Of a stretch of DNA of 38,055 bases, positions 32,761-38,055 are shown in pieces. A program made the position numbers and the translations under genes. The DNA comes from an uncultured Brevibacillus sp. (GTDB lineage: Bacteria; Bacillota; Bacilli; Brevibacillales; Brevibacillaceae). The notes beneath the pieces are model-generated. The model worked only from the letters and a program-made list of their open reading frames with translations, ran no database searches and had not been told where the DNA came from. Each line of letters starts with the position of its first letter. Position 1 is the first letter of the stretch. Location: contig NZ_CANMZW010000050.1 of NCBI RefSeq assembly GCF_947502445.1, forward strand, positions 1 through 38,055, in the 5' to 3' direction.

Positions 32761-32818
32761 TTGGCATTTGAATGTTATAATGCTGCTAGTTGTATGAACC
32801 CCAATCGAAAGACATTCA

Positions 32819-33037
32819 TTAAGCTTCGATAGTTACATCCGGTTCGAACTTATTGAAAATCTTCTTCGCTTCATTAAAAACGGCGTTGAATTTATCATCC
32901 GGGGCTTCCAAAATCAACTTCTGGCCCATGAAATTTACTTTCACATCAGTGACCTCAGGCAACTTTTTAATGCCATCTTCAATTTTGGAGATACAATTTG
33001 CGCAATCCAGATTTTGCAGTTTGTATGTCTTCTTCAT
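32819..33037 (-). CDS. Heavy-metal-associated (HMA) domain metallochaperone
   Basis: A 72-residue protein with a single ferredoxin-like HMA domain, MKKTYKLQNLDCANCISKIE. The metal-binding motif DCANC places Cys12 and Cys15 in the first loop. It is a stand-alone domain of the kind fused to or encoded beside Cd/Zn ATPases, and would bind and pass soft metal ions to an exporter. AAAGGAG lies correctly before the ATG. The upstream promoter and operator at 33092-33151 suggest ArsR control. A decayed inverted copy lies at 35049-35263. Confidence 0.85.
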   Translation of the reverse strand: MKKTYKLQNLDCANCISKIEDGIKKLPEVTDVKVNFMGQKLILEAPDDKFNAVFNEAKKIFNKFEPDVTIEA

Positions 33038-33091
33038 GAGAACTTCTCCTTTCCAGTTTTAAAATTGCCAAATCAATCAATCTACATTACA

Positions 33092-33110
33092 ATCAAATAT
33101 GTGTTTGAAT
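33092..33110. promoter_or_regulatory. CadC/ArsR-type operator 3
   Basis: ATCAAATATGTGTTTGAAT, 12 bases downstream of the -10 box of the HMA promoter, and nearly identical to operators 2 and 4. Confidence 0.65.
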
Positions 33111-33122
33111 ATTTGCGTGATT

Positions 33123-33151
33123 AGTATATTTTCTCTGTATGTTGGCGTCAA
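33123..33151 (-). promoter_or_regulatory. Sigma-A promoter of the HMA gene
   Basis: TTGACG (33151-33146), 17 bases, TATACT (33128-33123), minus strand. Confidence 0.75.
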
Positions 33152-33248
33152 TAAATGACAAAAAGTACGACTGATCGGGCTAAAAACTCGTCTGATTGGA
33201 TTAAATTAATGGTGTATATCATGAAAAAATTCTCGAGGGGTTGGAAAA

Positions 33249-34211
33249 ATGGAACATACCTCCTTTTCACATATAAGTACGAGCACGATTATTGAACAAA
33301 ACAGTCACCATACTGTTTACCGCCTGGATTCCAACGATGGGCAAGGTACGGCTTCCGTTTATTCTGTATTGCCTGGAGTTGAAGTTGTTTACGTGGACAT
33401 TCAAACAAGAGTTTATGTACCAACTTACTCAAGCCACAATATAGTCGAAATAAATCACTGTCTGGAGGGACGATATGAATGCAGAATGAAGGATGGATGC
33501 CTTCAATATATCGGAGAAGGCGATATGTTCATGCATAATATGCACAATCACAGCAGCTGCATTGAATTTCCGCTAGGATATTATAGGGGCATAAATATCA
33601 CGATTGATCTAGGCAAGATTCCAGACCAATTACCGAACAATCTGCCTGATATCCCGATTGACATTTATGCGCTTTTTAAACGCTTTTTTCTTGATGATGA
33701 GTGCTTTTTAATACAGGCAAAAGAGGAACTTCGACTTCTCTTTGATGGGATGTACTCGATTCCTATCGAGGCAAGAAAAACCTATTACCGTCTCAAATTA
33801 TGGGAGGTTCTTATTTATCTTTATTATTTTGATGTAGCTAGTGAGGAGCAAAAGAATTTTTATGCACGGCAACATGTTGATACGATTAAGCAGATTGAAA
33901 AGAAAATTACGGAGGAATTTCAAAAAAAATTTACGATCACAGAACTTTCAAGGATGTATTGTATCAGTCCCACTACTTTAAAAGCCACCTTTAAAGGGGT
34001 GTTTGGTGTCCCGATTTCTGCCTATATGAAAGATTTTCGAATCCGAAAAGCCGCCTCCATGCTACGGGAGACGCCAATAAGCATCATGAATATTGCACTG
34101 TCTGTAGGGTATAGAAATCAGAGTAAATTTGGGGCCGCTTTTAAAGAAGTTTATCAAATGAACCCTTTTGAATATCGAGCAAAGTATCAAAGCTCCAAGG
34201 GCCGATCATAG
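33249..34211 (+). CDS. AraC-family transcriptional regulator
   Basis: A 320-residue protein. The N-terminal ligand/dimer part (about 1-200) is of unassigned type. The C-terminal AraC domain has both helix-turn-helix units: KFTITELSRMYCISPTTLKA and TPISIMNIALSVGYRNQSKF, ending GAAFKEVYQMNPFEYR, the family signature. AGGGG lies before the ATG. It sits between the arms of a 0.4-kb inverted repeat and shows no clear partner gene. AraC proteins with this layout (IrpR/PchR-like) often govern siderophore or metal uptake, but the target is not evident here. Confidence 0.85.
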   Translation: MEHTSFSHISTSTIIEQNSHHTVYRLDSNDGQGTASVYSVLPGVEVVYVDIQTRVYVPTYSSHNIVEINHCLEGRYECRMKDGCLQYIGEGDMFMHNMHNHSSCIEFPLGYYRGINITIDLGKIPDQLPNNLPDIPIDIYALFKRFFLDDECFLIQAKEELRLLFDGMYSIPIEARKTYYRLKLWEVLIYLYYFDVASEEQKNFYARQHVDTIKQIEKKITEEFQKKFTITELSRMYCISPTTLKATFKGVFGVPISAYMKDFRIRKAASMLRETPISIMNIALSVGYRNQSKFGAAFKEVYQMNPFEYRAKYQSSKGRS

Positions 34212-34333
34212 CAACTAGTTAAAGAGGTCATGTATTGCAAATTCGAGTCAATGTGCGCGTTCGGTGCGTGCGCCTTGGTGCAACAGAAGATATAAACGCA
34301 ATACAAACCTTGTTTATCAGAATCGGGCCCCAC

Positions 34334-34877
34334 TCATAGCAAGAAGCGGACTTTAGAACCGTCATGCCCTCTTCGCTCAGGTAGTGACGGATGAGTTTGA
34401 TACGCTTGTCCGTTACTTTCTGATCTATTTTGCCATGAGGATGTCATGGATTCCCCGATAAGCCTGCCGCAAGCAACCAAGAATGTCGTTATAAGCAAGC
34501 CAATTATGTCAACTTGTTTCATGTCATGAATTATGGCGTCCGTAATACTGTTCAAATCACCCCGCATCAACATTACATCCGCCACTTCCACGCAACATAA
34601 GTACCGGTTCCGATCGCCTAAGTTTACGTTTTTGCAATGTTCCTGCTTTTGGCGATTCTCTCTAGGTTCCATTTCTTCCTTTTTGGGTCCCCTTTGTAGC
34701 CAAGCTTTCCACTTTCTTCAGCATATCAGAAACAGACACACCCGCCTGATTATACTCGACATGTGCCATCTCCATTGCAAATTGAAGGTGGCTATTTTGT
34801 TCAACAATCGGTTCGTACTTAAAAGGAAGCGTGTTCCGTTTTTCCAACTCCTCGTAGTTTTTTTCGTAACTACACAT
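34334..34877 (-). pseudogene. Remnant of a copper-type P-ATPase
   Basis: One frame includes VEVADVMLMRGDLNSITDAI, which matches the hinge region of CopA (AADITLMRGDLNSIADAI type). Bases 34478-34506 (minus) in another frame read NWLAYN, as expected for the following helix. The 34662-34877 frame (NSHLQFAMEMAHVEYNQAGV) may be an earlier piece of the same protein, but this is less certain. Catalytic motifs are missing and several frames are mixed. Probably a dead copper exporter. Confidence 0.5.
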
Positions 34878-34934
34878 TAAATTAATCCAAGTGGTCGAGC
34901 TTTTAGCCCGATTGGTCGTACTTTTTGTAACTTA

Positions 34935-34963
34935 TTGACGCCAACATACAGTGAATATATACT
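34935..34963 (+). promoter_or_regulatory. Sigma-A promoter facing czcD
   Basis: TTGACG (34935-34940), 17 bases, TATACT (34958-34963). It is the plus-strand twin of the HMA promoter and may drive czcD through the decayed copy. Confidence 0.75.
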
Positions 34964-34975
34964 GATCACACAAAC

Positions 34976-34994
34976 ATTCAAACGAATATTTGAT
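34976..34994. promoter_or_regulatory. CadC/ArsR-type operator 4
   Basis: ATTCAAACGAATATTTGAT, 12 bases downstream of the -10 box, is the reverse-orientation match of operator 3 with three differences in the centre. Confidence 0.65.
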
Positions 34995-35048
34995 CGTAAT
35001 ATGGATTGATTGTATTAGGAATTTTAAAACTGGAAAGGAGAAGTTCTC

Positions 35049-35263
35049 GTGAAGAAGACATAACTGCAAAATCTGGCTTTGCGCTAATTGCATCTCCAAA
35101 ATCGAAATCGGCATCAAAAAGTTACCCCATGTCACCGATGTAAAATTTTATGGGTCAGTAGATGATTCTGGTAGCTCCAGACGATAAATTCATCGCTGTT
35201 CTTGAAGAAGCGAAGAAGATTTTCAATAAGTTCGAACCGGATGTAACTATCGAAGCTAAATGA
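35049..35263 (+). pseudogene. Decayed second copy of the HMA metallochaperone
   Basis: From GTG 35049 (after AAAGGAG) the sequence tracks the intact gene at 32819-33037 but a missing triplet's worth of bases gives TAA at codon 5, and small indels shift the rest; the final 60 bases again read FNKFEPDVTIEAK in a correct frame. The CxxC motif is destroyed in frame. The promoter upstream is still intact, so it may serve as a leader for czcD. Confidence 0.75.
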
Positions 35264-35337
35264 GTGTCCTTCGATGGGAGATATTACACATATGAACAAA
35301 TCATCATGTGTTTAACTAGAAAAGGAGGTAGCATGAT

Positions 35338-36303
35338 ATGGGTGGACATCATCACGATCACGATCACGATCATAGTCACGGGCACAACAACAAAAAAGTG
35401 TTGTTGATCTCTTTTTTGATCATTACCGCTTATATGTTTGTAGAGGCATTTGGAGGATATATTACCAATAGTCTGGCTTTGATTTCGGATGCCGGTCATA
35501 TGTTATCGGACTCCATTGCGTTGGCGATCGCTTTGCTTGCTTTTAAGTTTGGAGAGAAGGCTGTCAATAAAGGGAAAACCTATGGATATAGGAGATTTGA
35601 AATTTTAGCTGCAACGCTTAATGGCATTACCCTGGTTGCGATTGCCTTATACATTTTTTACGAAGCGATAGAACGGTTTATAAATCCGCCTGAGGTAGCT
35701 ACATTAGGAATGCTGGTCATCAGCTGTATTGGACTGCTCATAAATATACTCGTTGCTTGGATTATGATGCGCGGGAGCGATACGGAGCACAACCTCAACA
35801 TGAAAGGTGCTTATATGCACGTCATCAGCGATATGCTGGGATCTATCGGGGCGATAATTGCCGCTTTACTTATGATGTTCTTCGGCTGGGGTTGGGCAGA
35901 CCCGCTTGCCAGCGTAATCGTGGCGATTCTCGTTCTTCGTAGCGGTTACTTTGTCAGCAAGTCATCCCTGCATGTATTAATGGAAGGAACGCCACGCAAC
36001 GTCAATTTGGAGGAAGTTGTACAATCCATTTCGCGGATAGAAGGCGTAAAAGCCGTACATGACGTCCATATATGGTCTATTACCAGCAACTTCAACGCAC
36101 TTACTGCCCATATTGTAGTCGCTGGAGACAGAACGGTGTACGAGTCCGATACCCTTTTGCAAAACATCCAGCATATGCTGGAGCACAAGAACATTGCTCA
36201 CTCTACTTTGCAGATTGAGTCCGAACAGCATAGACACGATAAATCCATACTTTGCACTACAGAAGCAGGCGCACCGGATGCACATGCCCATCACCACCAT
36301 TAA
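35338..36303 (+). CDS. czcD: Cation diffusion facilitator, CzcD type
   Basis: A 321-residue protein with a His/Asp-rich N-terminus (HHHDHDHDHSHGH), six transmembrane helices and the metal-site motif SDAGHMLSDS at 50-59 (Asp51, His54, Asp58). A second site lies in HVISDMLGS in helix 5, followed by the cytoplasmic domain (VKAVHDVHIWSITSN) and a His-rich C-terminus. It would export Zn2+, Cd2+ or Co2+ in exchange for protons or K+. AAAGGAGG lies ahead of the ATG. The promoter/operator at 34935-34994 may reach it, giving ArsR control, and a terminator follows. Confidence 0.93.
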   Translation: MGGHHHDHDHDHSHGHNNKKVLLISFLIITAYMFVEAFGGYITNSLALISDAGHMLSDSIALAIALLAFKFGEKAVNKGKTYGYRRFEILAATLNGITLVAIALYIFYEAIERFINPPEVATLGMLVISCIGLLINILVAWIMMRGSDTEHNLNMKGAYMHVISDMLGSIGAIIAALLMMFFGWGWADPLASVIVAILVLRSGYFVSKSSLHVLMEGTPRNVNLEEVVQSISRIEGVKAVHDVHIWSITSNFNALTAHIVVAGDRTVYESDTLLQNIQHMLEHKNIAHSTLQIESEQHRHDKSILCTTEAGAPDAHAHHHH

Positions 36304-36352
36304 ATCAAGAAGTACAGTGTCGATCACGTATGACAATACAGCATATATAGTT

Positions 36353-36383
36353 AAGGGGCGGCTGAAATCTAAGCCGCTCCTTT
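36353..36383 (+). terminator. Terminator of czcD
   Basis: AAGGGGCGGCT (36353-36363) pairs with AGCCGCTCCTT (36372-36382) over 11 bp with one G-T pair. The T run is short. Confidence 0.8.
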
Positions 36384-36807
36384 GTTAATTTTCTCAAGAT
36401 CTCTTGGTTTTTAAATTTTAACTCTTTGCAACTCGTAAGCTTGGGTGGACGTATAATTATCCCGAATTGGGAGTATTTTTTTGGATGCCAAACATATTTA
36501 AGGAATCTGATATGCAAGAAGCTTGATTCAAGGAACTAGAACCATTCATTTAATGGATGAAAAAGGAATTTTTACTTTGAATGTGTCAGTACCCAGTGCA
36601 TTAAGTAGAATACCTGGATATTCTGGGTCGGGTAGCAAAAGGTAACGACGTATGCGGACCTTATTGCGAGATGGAAGTCCAAGCAATCGCAAGTTTATGG
36701 AGTAGACCCGCCTCTGATAAATGTATATTGGACATAGCCAACAAATCCGGCTAATGAACTACCTGATTTGCAATGATGCCTCAACCAGTATCTCCAACGT
36801 CCTCCAG
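36384..36807. other. Intergenic, at most one 30-codon frame
   Basis: A short plus-strand frame at 36553-36645 (MDEKGIFTLNVSVPSALSRI) has no ribosome site, and I doubt it is a gene. Nothing else is recognised. The region separates two convergent genes. Confidence 0.35.
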
Positions 36808-37884
36808 TTATGTGTGCATTCCGTTACTAGCGTTCTTCATTCTCTGTTTCTTTTTAAGCCAGGTAACGATAATAGATGCCATAAGGGTAAACCCGAGGTA
36901 ACCTATTAAAGGGTAAACAGTTCCTACTAATTGAATAAATCCAATGAAGCTTGCCCCAAATGCTGCCATCCCGAACAGGATAACGAATGTTTTGAATTTT
37001 GGTAATTCAGGTTTAACTATCCTTGCTGTAAAAGCATAGAGCATCCCAACAGCAGTATTATAGATCATTCCTAATAATACCAGAGACATCAGCAACCCAA
37101 ATAACGGCGAAATCTCGTTTGCCAAGAAAAGAATTGGCATATCTACACCTGATATTTTGTTCAACTTGGTCAGCATACCTAGATTAATGAGCAATATAAG
37201 AATACCTAATCCCACACCGCCAAGTATCCCCCCTACACCCGCCGTTTTTTCGTCTTTTACCGTTCCTCCCATCACAGTTAGCATGGCTGCTCCTGCTGCG
37301 ATGTTATAGGAAACGTATAATAGAGCTCCTAATCCCCAATTCGTTGCAGCTGCGTTTTGCTTTTCTGCGATTTGTTGCAATTCAGAGAAGCTTGCATCCA
37401 TCGTTATAAAAGAATAGCCAGCTATAATGATGACAAGCGCTAGCAAAAACGGTGTAACGAGTCCGATGATGGAAATTACTTTTTGAATATTAAGACAAAC
37501 GGTTACTATTGTTAGTATTGTCATCACGATATTTCCAACGATGCTTGGAATTCCGAACTGCTGTTCAAAAATTGAACCGGCTCCTGCCATCATGACAACC
37601 GTTACGCCAAATAAAAAGAACGTTATGATCACATCGACAACAATACCGAGGTAAGGACCGCATATATAGTAAATCACATCTTTATGAGACTTTGTCTGCA
37701 AGCGGCTCCCAAGTTGAGTTAGATTCATCCCTAAAAAGGCGAAAAGAGCAGTTGCGATGAAGGTACTAATAATGCTCATCCACCCAAAGCTTGTGAAAAA
37801 TTGTAAAATCTCTTGACCAGAAGCGAACCCTGCTCCAACAATCAACCCGATAAAAGCACCAGCAATTTGAATACTATTCTTCAT
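36808..37884 (-). CDS. YkvI-family membrane transporter
   Basis: A 358-residue protein with about ten transmembrane helices and little polar sequence. The first helix motif IQIAGAFIGLIVGAGFASGQ (about 5-24) with its unwound GAGFASGQE is the mark of YkvI proteins within the amino acid/polyamine transporter clan, followed by EILQFFTSFGW. A basic C-terminus (KKKQRMKN) faces the cytoplasm. Substrate unknown, probably a cation-coupled amino acid. GGGGGTAAAGG lies upstream of ATG 37884. The partial gene upstream on the same strand ends in a terminator, so the two are separate units. Confidence 0.87.
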   Translation of the reverse strand: MKNSIQIAGAFIGLIVGAGFASGQEILQFFTSFGWMSIISTFIATALFAFLGMNLTQLGSRLQTKSHKDVIYYICGPYLGIVVDVIITFFLFGVTVVMMAGAGSIFEQQFGIPSIVGNIVMTILTIVTVCLNIQKVISIIGLVTPFLLALVIIIAGYSFITMDASFSELQQIAEKQNAAATNWGLGALLYVSYNIAAGAAMLTVMGGTVKDEKTAGVGGILGGVGLGILILLINLGMLTKLNKISGVDMPILFLANEISPLFGLLMSLVLLGMIYNTAVGMLYAFTARIVKPELPKFKTFVILFGMAAFGASFIGFIQLVGTVYPLIGYLGFTLMASIIVTWLKKKQRMKNASNGMHT

Positions 37885-37935
37885 AGTTTACCTTTACCCC
37901 CTTTTATTTAAGATTCAGATAATATCTAGTATAGG

Positions 37936-37959
37936 AAAAGGGGAACGTAGTCCCCTTTT
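37936..37959 (-). terminator. Terminator of the partial gene at the window end
   Basis: AAAAGGGG (37936-37943) and CCCCTTTT (37952-37959), 8-bp stem with an 8-base loop. On the minus strand CCCCTTTT supplies the T run. Confidence 0.85.
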
Positions 37960-37974
37960 GCCACCTTGACTTAC

Positions 37975-38055
37975 TTAAGAATACGTTTTTTCATACTCTG
38001 TAAGCTGTTGAATAACTTCGCGATTCGGTTCATAACCAATTCCCGGTTTATCAGG
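37975..38055 (-). CDS. C-terminal end of an unidentified protein (partial)
   Basis: The last 26 codons and stop of a gene that continues beyond the window: PDKPGIGYEPNREVIQQLTE and YEKTYS. The PDKPGIGYE turn resembles C-termini of the enolase superfamily (mandelate racemase/muconate lactonizing type), but 26 residues are too few for a firm call. Confidence 0.45.
   Translation of the reverse strand, partial: PDKPGIGYEPNREVIQQLTEYEKTYS

Larger units (their letters stand above)
32799..33214 (+). repeat. Inverted repeat, left arm (HMA gene plus promoter)
   Basis: Holds the HMA gene, its promoter and operator. The reverse complement recurs at 34873-35278 with high similarity across the control region and moderate similarity in the gene. 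The arms flank the AraC gene and an ATPase remnant. Confidence 0.75.
34873..35278 (-). repeat. Inverted repeat, right arm (decayed HMA gene plus promoter)
   Basis: Reverse complement of 32799-33214. It includes the TTGACG/TATACT promoter, the operator, the ribosome site and a degraded HMA gene. Confidence 0.75.

Noticed and set aside
34253..34290. GTGCGCG-rich stretch after the AraC gene as a group II intron 5' end
   Set aside because: It is followed by ATPase debris with no domain I-like structure or domain V within reach.
34335..35400. Whole region 30.2-36.4 kb as an intact transposon
   Set aside because: No transposase, resolvase or matching terminal repeats were seen; the only long inverted repeat is internal and carries genes.

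Overview
The window looks like chromosome from a low- to mid-GC, spore-forming Firmicute of the Paenibacillaceae, most likely Brevibacillus. This is inferred from the gene families (a YjcZ-type spore peptide, an XpaC/TelA pair next to a TerD cluster, YkvI, GrpB, Shine-Dalgarno sites close to AAGGAGG) and not from any marker gene. No rRNA or tRNA gene, CRISPR array or intact insertion sequence was seen.

Layout. 0.3-3.3 kb: envelope and metabolic genes (glycine-zipper protein, membrane-anchored FMN glutamate-synthase-like enzyme, secreted L,D-transpeptidase). 3.4-10.9 kb: an accessory zone of short membrane proteins, a YjcZ-like peptide, phage-type remnants, a secreted stalk-domain protein and three copies of a group II intron domain V-VI element, each directly followed by a start-less open frame whose first codon is AGC. 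10.9-23.2 kb: a full Ter stress locus. Minus strand: VWA protein, coiled-coil/winged-helix protein, TerC, TerA-like protein, three TerD paralogs, then HAD, StiP, PRTase-TRSP and HpcH/CitE-like lyase genes and a small membrane protein. Divergent plus strand: XpaC-like protein and TelA. 23.2-25.6 kb: gene debris plus a GNAT acetyltransferase. 25.6-29.2 kb: GrpB protein, ABC-2 permease, HlyD adaptor and MarR regulator. 30.2-36.4 kb: a partly decayed heavy-metal region (flavin monooxygenase, CadC-type ArsR regulator, HMA metallochaperone, AraC regulator, CzcD exporter, at least three broken P-type ATPase remnants). 36.8-38.1 kb: YkvI transporter and the 3' end of an unidentified gene.

How the parts work together. 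In the Ter locus the TerD/TerC/TelA proteins form the membrane-associated stress machinery, and the overlapping HAD-StiP-PRTase-lyase genes are the set proposed in comparative genomics to make a nucleoside-like metabolite. In the metal region I find four CadC-like operators (ATTCAA/TTTGAAT type). Three sit just downstream of well-formed sigma-A promoters, which suggests that one ArsR repressor controls the HMA gene, the czcD side and a promoter whose original ATPase gene has been deleted down to its C-terminus. MarR probably controls itself and hlyD-permease through TTTGGTGGT sites.

Most interesting observation: the three domain V-VI/exon modules at 4.9-10.6 kb. All three exons are in the same phase relative to the intron end. 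Two begin with a surface-protein Ig/cadherin-like motif (SN-x-APVV). This resembles the alternatively spliced group II intron of the Clostridium tetani surface-layer gene. The intron 5' part and the 5' exon are not in the window, so the array may be rearranged debris or the distal part of a split gene.
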